Below, piece after piece: positions 19,896 through 29,198 of a stretch of DNA of 31,181 nt (within the stretch, counting starts at the first letter, position 1; the number at the start of each line of letters is the position of its first letter). Under the pieces are notes generated by a model. That model was given only the letters and a program-made list of their open reading frames with translations, searched no databases and had not been told where the DNA came from. The position numbers and the translations under genes are program-made. This stretch comes from Ophiosphaerella korrae (Eukaryota > Ascomycota > Dothideomycetes > Pleosporales > Phaeosphaeriaceae), in assembly GCA_028456385.1 (NCBI GenBank), contig JALNQF010000428.1, positions 1 to 31,181 of the forward strand, in the 5' to 3' direction.

Positions 19896-20962
19896 TCACG
19901 TTGATGCTGACTTTGCTTCTACTCGCTCCAACGCTAGCAAGAATTGCTCCATCTTGGGCACATAGCGCGCCAAGAATTCTTTCAACAGCAGCCACCAGGG
20001 CGGATCGTACGCGAATTGAGCCAGCATAGTGTTTGTGAACTCGAAATCGAGCACGGCGATAATACGGAGGGTGTCTAGGTCGATGAGCACGTTTGAAGGC
20101 TACATGTCATCGCAGAAGACCTTGAATGAGCCAGTGTCATCAATGTAGTATTTTGGGATGAGTTGCGCAAACCGGTGACGAGCGATGAACCGCTTCTGAG
20201 CGTCTTCAATATCGCCAGCAAGATTCTGCTGGGCTCGAAGATGAATCAAGTGCTCGCTCGCAACTGATTTGAAATAGTCGCTTGCACGGTCGAACGGCGC
20301 GTTAGGAAATCGATCAGTAAGGTAGCTTGTGGAAGTTGCCAACTCGTTCATGCTATATGTAACAGTCTTCTAGTAACAGACCATGTGTTTGAAGCGTAGT
20401 CCTTTGAGATAGCATCAATGCACGAAAAATCAAGCTGAGAAAGTTGAAGCATGTAATCGGCGAGTTGATCATAGATGGTGTCGAGTGCTGCGTCGTCAAT
20501 ACATGTGTTTAGAATCACGTCTTCCTAGTTGCCTTTTGTTAGTTGCCTTAGGACAGTTGATAAACGCATCCTTTCGATAAAATCCATGACGATAAATGGA
20601 CCTAGCCGTTATGAGCTCTCTTCAGTTAGACACCAACCGCGTACATGAGGGAGAGGAATAGCGGTGTATTTGCTAAGGTGCTCTATGAACCGCACCTCAT
20701 TCATAACTTTTTCAGACCTCCACGTTGTATGTCCTGGTTTTGCGAACTGAATAGAAGCGCTCTGTCGTCTATCGCCGAATGCGATGCGAAGGCTGAGGTT
20801 GAATGAGCTCTTCAAGAAACCAATGAATTCCCCGACTCCACCACCATCCGGGTGACCAGTAACAAAAGCAACGATTTCGCCCTTGGCGTCGATGGCCTTG
20901 CGCACCCAAGCCCTGAATACATTATTACTGTTGGTCTCTGCAATCTCGTCGTAGACTGTCAT
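19896..20962 (-). pseudogene. Aminoglycoside-phosphotransferase-family (APH/ChoK-like) kinase, pseudogene
   Basis: The minus strand reads as a fungal APH-family protein from the ATG at 20960-20962 (MTVYDEIAETNSNNVFRAWV; SFNLSLRIAFGD; FAKPGHTTWRSEKVMNEVRF; AIPLPHVRGWCLTEESS) through LGPFIVMDFIE, ADYMLQLSQLDF and MNELATSTSYLTDRFP to the catalytic segment CDDM-stop-PSNVLID and VLDFEFTN, ending YDPPWWLLLKEF. It is broken by stops TAA at 20609-20611, TAG near 20526 and TAG at 20100-20102, plus a frameshift near 20352. Each stop sits where CAA or CAG would fit, so C-to-T transitions are inferred. The catalytic loop stop alone removes the active site. Members phosphorylate small molecules, though the fungal substrates are mostly unknown. 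The open frame upstream of 20962 to 21352 is not part of the family. Confidence 0.82.
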
Positions 20963-21675
20963 TTTCGCTCCAGCGTTTAGCGGACCGGCGGGATATCTGA
21001 ATGAGGATGCCCTTTGGATATAGATTGTACGTAATGGAAAATATGGATCGGAGAAACAGAGAGAGTAAGTGGAAAGGCCAAGAGGGCTCCGTGACCTGGT
21101 CACGTGATCCGCTTGCCTGTCACAAATCCACGTGTTTACCTCATAGGCCCACTGCTCCAGCCTACGCGTTTTCCTCAATTTACTCTTGAAAACTGCTTCT
21201 AAGCGAAAGAGGCGCGGGTATACGGCAAACCAATGCTTCCCTTCCTGGTCATAGGTTGGCTCTACCCAACCATGTTGATAGGGAAATGTAGATATTTCAA
21301 GTATTACCAGTCCGAGCGATCTCTGGATAGCCCACTTGTGAACTCTGAGCAATGATTAGAAAAAGCATCTAAAATTGCAGGAAGTTTGGAACTGCGTCGA
21401 ACTGTGGTAAGCGTTGCGGCCTGATGATAGGGCGGAAAATACGTTTTCCGAATGAAATCTAGCGTGCCAAATGCTCATGCCCCACCTTTGACATTCCGCC
21501 AGCCCGCAGCAGCCAAAAAGTATCATATTATTTATCGAGCCCTACTACTCTAAAAGGCATGTATGAACATAAAAACCCTTACCCTAGAGCTAGGCTAATG
21601 CGACTGAAGGAGACAGCGACCCTGGTGACACCGAGACAGCATATCATTTTACGACTGTCGAATTACTATTTCCAG
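20963..21675. other. Region without a supported gene
   Basis: On the minus strand the APH frame stays open upstream to 21352. The extra 130 codons match nothing and lie before the natural start of the family, so I do not include them. The part at 21353-21675 has no open frame worth noting. Confidence 0.4.
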
Positions 21676-21921
21676 ATGCCGGAACATCTAGAGGAGGTGC
21701 AGCTGAGTAAAGAGGCATAAGAGTTGATAGCCACAATAGATTTATGGCTTACAAATAGTGGACAATACAAACCAAGGACGGATTGGAAACAATTTGACGA
21801 GTGTATCCTTAGTGGAGGATCGGAAAAGGATGTCCTCGCCTTAGGGGTTGAGGTTGCTAAGTCGATGACAAACGTTATACCCCTTCCAAAAAGCCCAGAT
21901 GCAGTATTTACAGTGGAGTAG
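21676..21921 (+). pseudogene. Unrecognised short frame with one internal stop
   Basis: The ATG at 21676 (MPEHLEEVQLSKEA) meets TAA at 21718-21720, where CAA would fit. The frame then continues (ELIATIDLWLTNSGQ; DWKQFDECILSGGSEKDVLA; MTNVIPLPKSPDAVFTVE) to TAG at 21919-21921. Residue composition looks protein-like, and the only lesion is a possible C-to-T nonsense change. The family is not recognised. It could be the tail of a larger lost gene or an intact downstream frame starting after the stop. Confidence 0.3.
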
Positions 21922-22211
21922 CAACCAACGAAATGCGGCATAGCGAGACCAAGAGATCAATGAGCATGGCTGTTCAACCCCCGTGCGCAGTGCATCGTCC
22001 CTCTCAAGGTCCCAGGAAGCGCCTCCCCAGACATCTCGGATGGGAAAAGGTCCGTACCTTTCACTCGTGGAAAAGCAATCTACTGTGCGCCCGGCCGGAA
22101 CGTGTTCGTCAGCGCCGGTGTTGAGTTTGAAGTCATACACTGGAAATTCACGTAGCGTCGTTAACCTGAATATCGAACGACATAAAGTTGCCCGCCTGTG
22201 AGATACCAAAG

Positions 22212-22289
22212 AATTCCAAGTTGTCTGCTAAAAAATTGTCCGCTCGCGTAGCACGGAATAATTCCAAGCTATCCGCTAAAAACTTGTCC
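22212..22289. repeat. Two 30-bp near-direct repeats 48 bp apart
   Basis: Copies at 22212-22241 and 22260-22289 match at 26 of 30 positions (AATTCCAAG, then YTRTCYGCTAAAAA, then TTGTCC). Three of the four differences are transitions. A weaker third half-copy (GAAGTTGCCTGCT) follows at about 22295. This could be the sub-terminal repeat region of a DNA transposon, but no element end is visible. Confidence 0.55.
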
Positions 22290-22644
22290 AGATTGAAGTT
22301 GCCTGCTTAGGGGGTGCCAAATGAAGGAACACTCACTCTGTTAGAAGAACGCGCGGTATTTATGATTGACTCGGATAGTGAGATTGGTTGCGCTAGGCCA
22401 AGGTTATCACCCAGTTCCGGTGTATTGCTCGCATTGGCCGGTCCCTCTGCTTCGGATGAATTTTCACCTGTTCGGAACGCAGTCACTGCGCTTGGTCTAT
22501 TGGGCCTGCCATCCGCTGCACTTGTACTTGAAGATGGGCCCAGGGAGGGTAATGCGCTGCGTATATAAGGGGCACATGAGTAGATAGACTGTGGGCCTCT
22601 GGGCACAGACAAAATGTCTACGGAAAACGGTTGATTGATTTGAG

Positions 22645-22781
22645 TACAAGGGGGGTGTATGAGCGGGTGAGTCTGTCCGTGCTCGAACTTGTACAGAATT
22701 CGAAAGAAATCGACAGTTTTTCATACAAATTTTATCCGAGCGCACACAGACAGACTGACCTGCTCATGCACCCCCCTTGTA
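22645..22781. mobile_element. Small TA-flanked inverted-repeat element (Tc1/mariner/pogo-type MITE candidate)
   Basis: The left arm 22645-22685 starts TACAAGGGGGGTGTATGAGC. The right arm 22737-22781 is its near reverse complement, ending CACCCCCCTTGTA, with a few substitutions and a short indel. The arms flank a 51-nt loop without coding content. The element proper (22647-22779, 133 bp) is bordered by TA on both sides, the target duplication of the Tc1/mariner/pogo superfamily. A folded transcript would form a long hairpin. Confidence 0.65.
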
Positions 22782-22915
22782 GAAGCCCGTAAGCCTTCTG
22801 CAAGCCTCCCGCACTCCTCCCGCACTCCTCCCGCGCCTTTGATAGTACACAAATGGGGCCATGTATGGGCTCTAATGGACCTACGCGCCCAAGCTCCTAG
22901 AGCCGGTCACAAAGG

Positions 22916-23236
22916 ATGCAGATATTCGATGCCGATCCTGCAGATATGCTAGTAATCACTGATGGTGTACTAGGGGAAAGTCTTGATACTAAATCCCCAG
23001 CATCAATGCATGTCGGAGTCCGAAGAAATGACAGGCCCCTAGTTCTGGTAGGGACCAGTAGCCTATTCGGGCCAATGCTAGACTGCACGTATATGGTATG
23101 CAGTTCCGACGCCATCGGCAGTCGGGTATTGTATTATCAAGAGGGTCAAGTAACGTGCATGACGGACCCATCCATATTCACCTATTCGATAAATGACTAT
23201 GTAAATCCTAAAAGGCAACCGGGAATAAAAAGCTAA
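22916..23236 (+). CDS. Unrecognised 106-residue open frame
   Basis: An ATG-started frame without introns, with balanced composition (MQIFDADPADMLVITDGVLG; NDRPLVLVGTSSLFGPMLD; YYQEGQVTCMTDPSIFTYSI). It lies between the small MITE and the P450 pseudogene, facing the 3' end of the latter. No family, signal peptide or membrane segment is evident. It may be a real small gene, an exon of a lost gene, or chance; the absence of any known motif keeps confidence low. Confidence 0.25.
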   Translation: MQIFDADPADMLVITDGVLGESLDTKSPASMHVGVRRNDRPLVLVGTSSLFGPMLDCTYMVCSSDAIGSRVLYYQEGQVTCMTDPSIFTYSINDYVNPKRQPGIKS

Positions 23237-23279
23237 TACAAATTAAGCAACCGCAAGCCCGGGTAAAATCAGCTGGAAA

Positions 23280-24925
23280 TCAGCTGGCGTACGGACCAAC
23301 ACGAGCCATCAAGTTGCACTCTGCCTTGTTGCCAATCCCGAAATTGTCCTTTTCCAACTCGAAGTCACTGGTTGTAGCACCCTCAATCGTAAAAGTGAAT
23401 TCCTGGACCAAGGCAGCGAGGAGCATGTACATCTCAGCCCAAGCTAGGCTATATAAAGTCCATTATATCAGCAAAAGTATGATGGGAACAGGGAAAGGGC
23501 GGTGATGGATAGGATCAGACTTACTGCATTCCTAAACATATTCTCGTTCCTCTTGAGAAGGGAGCAAACTTCGAAGAGGCGGCTCTCCGGGCCGCAGAAT
23601 CCAGCCATCGATCCGGGTTGAAGCGCATTGGGTCAGGGTACAATTTCTTATCGGTGTGCATAAATAGGGTAGTCATTCCAACTGGTGTTTCCGCAGGAAT
23701 GCGCCAATTGCTGTAGAAGAGATCCTTATCCGTGGCATGCGCTGCTCGGGTAGCGACTGCAGGACTTAGCCGCATACCCTCATTTAGGACAGCCGTTAGA
23801 TAGTCTAGCTGCTCTAATTCCTTCAATGCGATTGGCTCTGAAGACTTAGTAGAGACTAAGGCAAGCTCTTCTCTAAGTCGTTGAAGAATTACATTATTAG
23901 TATAAGCGTGGTAAAGAATTAGTCTCATAGTTTTAGCGGTTGTTTCGAAGCCTGCACTAGTTACAGTAGCTATTTCCTCAAAAATACGACCGAAAGTTTT
24001 TTCAGCAGGTGGAAGGTCTGAATAAACAATCTCGTGGACCATAGTCTTCTGATCCTTGTTATTAGGGGAGGAAGATTCCGCTGCGGCTATAGCGTCCCGC
24101 GTGTCCCGTTCGGATTGCTGTCGAAGTCAGTGGTAAGCAAGACAGCTACATAGCGATAACGTTGTTCCAAGTCGCTTATCCTATATCCAATGGTAGCTTA
24201 CCTGGAGATAGCGGAGGAAGGATTTTGTGCCTTCGTCTGCTACCTTCATGGCCCAGTTGATTGGCATCGCCCTCATTGCAGGACCGAACTAGCGTACATG
24301 CTTTGTCGTACGCCAGAAAACTCCTACGCCTTGAGACGCGATCGATAATCCAATACCAAAGTCCTCTAAGTCAAGTTCATTATACGCTTTACCAATGATA
24401 TATTCATTGGCATTGTCTCGCGTAAAAGCGCTAATAGCTGCGCCTAAAAGGTAGTTTAGCAGCGGACGGTCTATGAAAGTGGTCGATATAGTTAGTACCT
24501 GATCCAAAGATAGTAGAGCTTTTAGCACCGAAGGCATCATACGTCCAGGAATACTTATGCCAGCGGCCATCTGTGCGATAAAACGTTTCAAAAAATGCCG
24601 GATCGATAACATGTAGTCCGTATGAACTAATGCGGATGATAGGGCCTGTTCAAAGCCAGATGCAGAACATGCTAGCTACCAAGATAATGTAGAATATAGC
24701 GGCGAGCATCGCCGTACCGTATACTGTGTGCAACTCTGCAATTTTCGACGTGTATTGTCCACCTAGAATAACATCGTAGTATGCCTCGTACCATCGTGAG
24801 ATAGCCGCCAGTCTAGGCCCTGGGAGACGAGCCAGAGGGTGAAGAAATAAGCGGTAGAAGACCAAGGTTCCATAGTAAGCGACTACCGCTCCTACTAACA
24901 ATCACCAACTGGCGTTGAGCTCCAT
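23280..24925 (-). pseudogene. Cytochrome P450 pseudogene
   Basis: The minus strand gives four exons, 24718-24925, 24202-24645, 23525-24117 and 23280-23448, with introns 24646-24717, 24118-24201 and 23449-23524, all GT..AG. Readable parts are an N-terminal membrane anchor (LLVGAVVAYYGTLVFYRLFL), the proline hinge LPGPRLAAISRWYEAYYDVI, GPIIRISSYGLHVIDPAFFE, the I-helix AGFETT, the ExxR motif EGMR, the PERF-like FNPDRW and the heme loop FSRGTRICLG with its Cys ligand. Lesions are TGA at 24902-24904 and TAG at 24289-24291 (both where Trp fits, so G-to-A), and a frame jump near 24460, where the text passes from the post-hinge HR..LPF region directly to LGAAISAFTRD. This loses several dozen residues of helices C-E. 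The gene encoded an ER-anchored monooxygenase of fungal secondary metabolism and is now dead, although its splice sites and heme loop survive. Confidence 0.88.
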
Positions 24926-25277
24926 TTCGACCTGAGAGTTGTAAATACGCTTCATGATGCGTCGGCGCCGACTATACTTTGTCCGCCCCTCCCACTGAGG
25001 CACAGCAAGCGCCACGTGTGGCGGCTGGATATATGGGGAAGTAGGACTGCGGAAAAGCGCGCGATCCGTCTGTGACAGGAGAATCCCGGTCGTTTCCTGG
25101 AATACGCTAGCTAAATCGATGTCACCAGCGGGGCAGTGTGAGACCCGCCCCGCTTTGAGGCGTAGTACCCGAACAAGACTCATTATCGCCAAGACTAGTC
25201 GTGTATACTGACTAGCTGCAACTCTAGTATTCCTTCGGACCCCGTTATCTATCTACTTATCCTACGGTGCTGTGGAT

Positions 25278-25416
25278 TCACGCCCCTGCCAGCTTCACAT
25301 GCATCACACCCTCGTAATGCAACGGCGCATATACGAAAGACTCCACCAGTTCGAGCCCTGTTTCCGCAAAAGTCTCGTGCCACTGCGCTTCGGTTGAGAG
25401 CTGAGTCCATTTTGCC
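25278..25416 (-). pseudogene. Last-exon fragment of an unrecognised enzyme
   Basis: After a good 3' splice site on the minus strand (CTAAACTAG, ending at 25417) a frame of 46 codons reads KWTQLSTEAQWHETFAETGL, then ELVESFVYAPLHYEGVMHVK and LAGA before the TGA at 25278-25280. It looks like a genuine protein C-terminus, perhaps a methyltransferase, but I cannot name it with confidence. No matching upstream exon was found between 25417 and 25870, so it is a stranded fragment. It lies between P450 and NRPS-like pseudogenes on the same strand, so it is probably another lost gene of the same cluster. Confidence 0.45.
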
Positions 25417-25870
25417 CTAGTTTAGAGTAATGTAATATAACTCTTCGGAGCAACCGTTGTTGACTATCGAGGTAGCTAGCTATATTCTCCTGAAGTGCTT
25501 TTTTATCTACAGAATGCATCCCTAGGATTCAACCCATGCTTTTCAAGCTTAAAGTGATTATATTTCCTTTTGGAACATAGCTGATAGTTTTGCAAAGCAG
25601 GCTAACTGGCACGGGATATAACGGATGCACTTGCATACAAGGGGAAGTCAGCCAATGGCGACCATTCGGTCCGAGCCATCTTCCCTGTAGTGATCGACTG
25701 GCTCGCCTACCGTCAGGCACTACTACACGTCGGAGTTGGTGCTGGCGCTTACCCCCTTCAGAGAAGACCCGCTTGGGGCCGAGATACGTAAAAGTAAGTC
25801 TACATTAGCAACTCTAGGGAATTGGCGTTTACAGCGCTAAACTGGAAACCAAGGATTGAGTTCTACAAAA
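25417..25870. other. Region without a supported gene
   Basis: Between the enzyme fragment and the NRPS-like remnant. A plus-strand frame about 25656-25790 reads smoothly (SVRAIFPVVIDWLAYRQALL) but has no start, family or neighbouring exon. It may be a further cluster remnant. Confidence 0.3.
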
Positions 25871-27043
25871 TCAGAGTCCTCGAGCTTTCAAAGCCTCCTT
25901 CAGCTTGGCAGCGAATCTAATCACATGTTCTGACCCAATTATTGTGTAATGTGAACCCCCCCCCCCCCCACCGCATAAAACCTAGGCTCAGCCCTCGAGA
26001 AGTCTTGCCACTTGCACTAAGGCCTGGCCAGAGATAGCTGCGAGTACTTGTTTGTAGCTGTCAGATTTGCGGCCACAAATTGATGGATGTGAGTTGAAGT
26101 GAGAAATGAGTTAATTGATTAATCTCTGTGTCTGTTCCTCTAGCCCTACGCTCTATCTATGTATCTACGCTGCGGCTGTCTCGGCTAGGTCTCTCGAGAC
26201 GGCGGCGGGCTAGATCCTCTGAACCCCTTCTGTTGAGGCGCTAGTTTCTTTGTTGTATCAGTCATACTGACGTAGTCTATCTCCTAGCATGTGAGATCCT
26301 TTGTTCGTGAGGGCCGAGGCTGCGATCTTTCAGCTGCGGCGGGGTTGGCGGCTTGGCAATCGTTGCGCACGCTCATCTGACAGTAGCTCAGGCGTACGGC
26401 CTCAGCATTTCCAGTGCTTCCCGATGCCAGCATCAGCATAGCCAGAGCTTTACCTCCTTTATATTTGGGGTAATTTGAAATGCTTTTAGTTTTGATGCTA
26501 AGCCATCTCGAGTCAGTTGAGATTCTTCATGACTAAGCGACTCGATTGTATGAAATTGCAGCAAGGCTGTATTCTCATCAAACTGTTGAGCAAATTTGTT
26601 CTTGTTATGCATATGGGTGATTAAAGAAGATTTGATAGTCCCTAGATGTGCTTACTCCGGTGATTCTCAATGATGCTGGATGGAGAAGAGAGCACCGGTA
26701 GGCCGTTGGCGAGTAAAACAGCCCAGAACCAGACGATGGTATCTCGGTGTCCTTCTAAGTGCAAAAGCACTGGGTGAGCGTCTTTGAAGCAGGGAATAGC
26801 ACGAATAATTCGGCTATATTAGGTAGCCTAATTGTAAAGTTCCAGGTAGGAGAACTCTCTAGATGTAGCCGTATCTCCAAGAGCATACCAGATTACTGTT
26901 CCTTTGCTTGATGCAGCCCTGGCTTGGAGTATATCCTGAAGGCATATATCTTCTAGTTCTGGGCCTGGCACCGATGACTTCGTGACCGAACGATACGCGG
27001 GCGTCGAGCGCAGCCAAGACATCAAAAGATGAAGCAGTGCCAT
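25871..27043 (-). pseudogene. NRPS-like enzyme (A ... TE) reduced by a large internal deletion
   Basis: From the ATG at 27041-27043 the minus strand reads like the front of a fungal adenylation domain: LQDILQARAASSKGTVIWYA, EFSYLELY, FKDAHPVLLHLEGHRDTIVW, FWAVLLANGLPVLSSP, then PICITRTNLL, FDENTALLQFHTIESL and the A3 core LMLASGSTGNAEAVRLS at about 26390-26435. In-frame stops follow LELYN and SKHI, and frameshifts separate later pieces. After A3 the homology ends. At 25871-26010 the frame resumes as RAEPRFYAV..GSHYTIIGSEHVI and AAKLKEALKARGL, ending at TGA, which resembles the C-terminus of a thioesterase domain. The rest of A, the carrier domain and most of TE are missing (family members are near 900 aa). 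A 14-C run interrupts the tail. TE assignment is less sure than A. Confidence 0.72.
25956..25969. repeat. Run of 14 C (poly-G in the coding strand)
   Basis: A mononucleotide tract inside the thioesterase-like tail, at the Gly codons before SHYTII. It looks like slippage expansion of a GGxGG-type codon run. It could be a frameshifting mutation, and its length may be a sequencing or assembly uncertainty. Confidence 0.9.
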
Positions 27044-27864
27044 TTCAGAGAGTAGCAGACACTAAACTTCGCGATATGTTAGTATACATTAAGTCGCTTC
27101 AAGGCCCTCATAAGATATCTTACATCCTGGGTAGTGGGTCCTGGATGTACAAAGTACCGGGTTTAGCTTATGCCTCGACGCTGAACTGCAAATGTGAAAT
27201 GACCAGATTCTCGGCCGCATAGATAGGTCGGCTAACGGAAACTGAGAAGACGAAAATACCTCTGCAATATTCGGGGACCAAGGCGGTGATTAATCGGTCA
27301 TTGTCAATTGCTTGTCACCTGTCATGGTAGTGTTGCGTATCACACCACACAGGCCTGTATGAGGGGAGTGAGATGGAGTGGGCAAAGTCCGGACCAGGTA
27401 CTAAGATTTCTCGAGTTCTGTCTGCACGGTTGCACACAATCAACGCTGATTCCTTAAGTTTCGCATTTCACCGTGGAGTAGTGTATAAGCAGCAGCAAAT
27501 ACAAAGCATATAAGTAGCGTGGCAGCCTGGGCATATCGATTACCCTTGTACAATGTGCATCGCGGGGCGCCTCACATTTACTAGAACTCAGATGGGTAAA
27601 AACTGACCCTCAAGGCCACGCTGATCTGGGACTAGACTTTTCTCACTACGGTGCTGTAAGGCCGTACAGTATAAGCTCCTGGCGGAGGCTTTTCAAATAC
27701 AACAAATGCCTTCGAAGCCTGCACGTTAGTGTTACGCTTCGCAGTAGTAAATATTTGGTGAGTTGAATCAGCAGAGACAAACCTCCTTTGGAAAGAAGGG
27801 AAAGAATGGTTTTGTAGCTGACTCCTTTTCCCCACTGCTGACCCTATGCGCGGCTACTCTCCCA
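27044..27864. other. Former divergent promoter region, no gene
   Basis: This sequence separates the NRPS-like pseudogene (minus) from the O-methyltransferase pseudogene (plus). Only short chance frames are present (27037-27222 plus, 27632-27835 minus). No clear regulatory site was recognised. Confidence 0.4.
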
Positions 27865-28420
27865 ACGGCAACCAACGTAGACTCAAAAAAATCTATCCCA
27901 CAAATCATCCAGCTTGCTGCCACCATCAATCAGTCAGTAGCCAAGATTCAGGAAGTTCTTGGTACTTAAGCTGCACCATCACCTACCCCTCCTCTTCCAG
28001 CGGACATAGTTGAGGCTCAAGGTGCCGTCCTTGATGACTTGCTTATGGAACCTCTCGACATTATTCATCGGTCCGCCCGAGTATGTTGCTCCCCATGAGC
28101 ATTATCCATTACTTGGTTTGCCAACGCAGAAGACGTAACAGAGTAACAAGTCGGCCTGTTTGCAAACCATTGCTCGCTTTGGCATTGCTCACCTGACACC
28201 AGCTGGTGGCCAAGTTTCGTTTAGGGAAATTGCCAAGCAGACGCCACTGACTGAGCAAATGGTTGGCCGCATCATCCGTCATGCCGAGACAATGCGTACC
28301 TTTCGTGAGCCGGAGCCTGGTATGGTGGCGCACGCTAAGGGATCGATTATGCTGGCCAGCCCAGAAATGAGAGATTGGACTCGAGCTGGCACCGAGGAGT
28401 TGGGTGCTGCAGCAGGAAAA
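27865..28420 (+). pseudogene. O-methyltransferase, N-terminal half only
   Basis: The plus strand reads like the N-terminal dimerisation domain of fungal sterigmatocystin-8-O-methyltransferase-type enzymes: SIPQIIQLAATINQSVAKIQ, EVLGT-stop-AAPSP, DLLMEPLDIIHRSAR, then after an intron (28081-28141, GTATGT..ACAG) SACLQTIARFGIAHLTPAGG, EIAKQTPLTEQMVGRIIRHA, TFREPEPGMVAH and DWTRAGTEELGAA. The stop TAA 27967-27969 fits a CAA-to-TAA change. No ATG precedes the homology; the in-frame ACG at 27865-27867 is where ATG would fit. After about 28420 (a GTAAGC that may be a donor) the SAM-binding catalytic half is absent. So it is a dead, truncated tailoring enzyme, divergent from the NRPS-like remnant. 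Confidence 0.8.
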
Positions 28421-28622
28421 GTAAGCTACCCAACAGTCTGATTAGAAGCCGGATACCAAGGATCTTCGTTGGCTGGCAGATTAGGGTTTCTGATAGTGGG
28501 TCAGAGAAGCTTTTAGGCTATATTTATCAACTAGTAATCCCTAGCATGAATCACCGACTTCATTCTCAACGCATCTCGCCCTAGCTAAATTTCTCCAAGC
28601 AAGCATGAGCCGAAGATACAAT
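28421..28622. other. Spacer downstream of the O-methyltransferase remnant
   Basis: No methyltransferase motif (such as a glycine-rich SAM site) is visible in any frame. It converges on the 3' end of the DUF924 gene. Confidence 0.4.
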
Positions 28623-29198
28623 CTACAAGGTTGGATTATGCTCATTCAGAAACTCCTCCTCGGATCGGGTGTTCTTCCGGCCTAATAGAGCATTTCTGGT
28701 GGGATACCTTCCAAACCGCTCCAGTTGCGAAATGTGTCTGTTCATAGCCGCAACACCCATATCAACCCACTTGCGTTCTTCTTCAGTTGCACACCTTGGC
28801 TTTAAGGCCTCAAACAAGCAACGCGCAGCAATTACCGAGATCAGGGTCTCTTGGTGCATCAGCGGCATATAGAAGGCCGTCGCCTGGATGACAGTAACCT
28901 GCCTATCAAAGTTTCGTGCAATAGCTTTGGTAGCGATCTTCCATGACTTTGCATCGGCGCTAAAGGAATCAGGCGAGCCGCGGAAGATATTGCGCGAGAA
29001 TTGGTCCAGAAGTACGACAAGGGCGAGGCTAGATTCAGCCTCGCTAGCCCAGTCATCCAGCTCATTGTTACGGGCTTTGTTAACAAGATCGCCGAATTCA
29101 GACTTCATCTGAGCATCGAGACCCTCTGGAGCAATGATCCATTCCATTGGAGGGCGGTTGAACCAGAAGTCTACAACACGCTTGGCGTTGGGGTTCAT
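28623..29198 (-). CDS. DUF924 family protein
   Basis: An intact intronless frame of 191 codons, started at the ATG 29196-29198 (MNPNAKRVVDFWF). The open frame extends three codons further, but only to a TTG. Hallmarks of DUF924 (PF06041) are the opening VVDFWF, the early W and FG segments (MKSEFGDLVNKA, ELDDWA), the core LVVLLDQFSRNIFRG with SFSADAKSW, then a histidine-containing YMPLMHQE and the closing LERFGRYPTRNALLGR near residues 160-175. Length is typical of bacterial and fungal members. The fold is helical and TPR-like; the biochemical role is unknown. It is the only undamaged gene between 20 kb and the right edge, flanked by cluster debris and transposon. No sign of secretion. Confidence 0.88.
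   Translation of the reverse strand: MNPNAKRVVDFWFNRPPMEWIIAPEGLDAQMKSEFGDLVNKARNNELDDWASEAESSLALVVLLDQFSRNIFRGSPDSFSADAKSWKIATKAIARNFDRQVTVIQATAFYMPLMHQETLISVIAARCLFEALKPRCATEEERKWVDMGVAAMNRHISQLERFGRYPTRNALLGRKNTRSEEEFLNEHNPTL

Noticed and set aside
20963..21352. N-terminal extension of the APH frame
   Set aside because: The family's natural start is the Met at 20962, and the upstream 130 codons show no conserved feature.
22307..22612. Minus-strand Ser/Pro-rich frame overlapping plus frame 22314-22568
   Set aside because: Both strands are open over the same GC-rich stretch, with low-complexity composition and no family signal.
24926..25192. Minus-strand frame upstream of the P450 start
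   Set aside because: It runs in frame into the P450 remnant but has no P450 or other motif. It is more likely the old promoter and leader.
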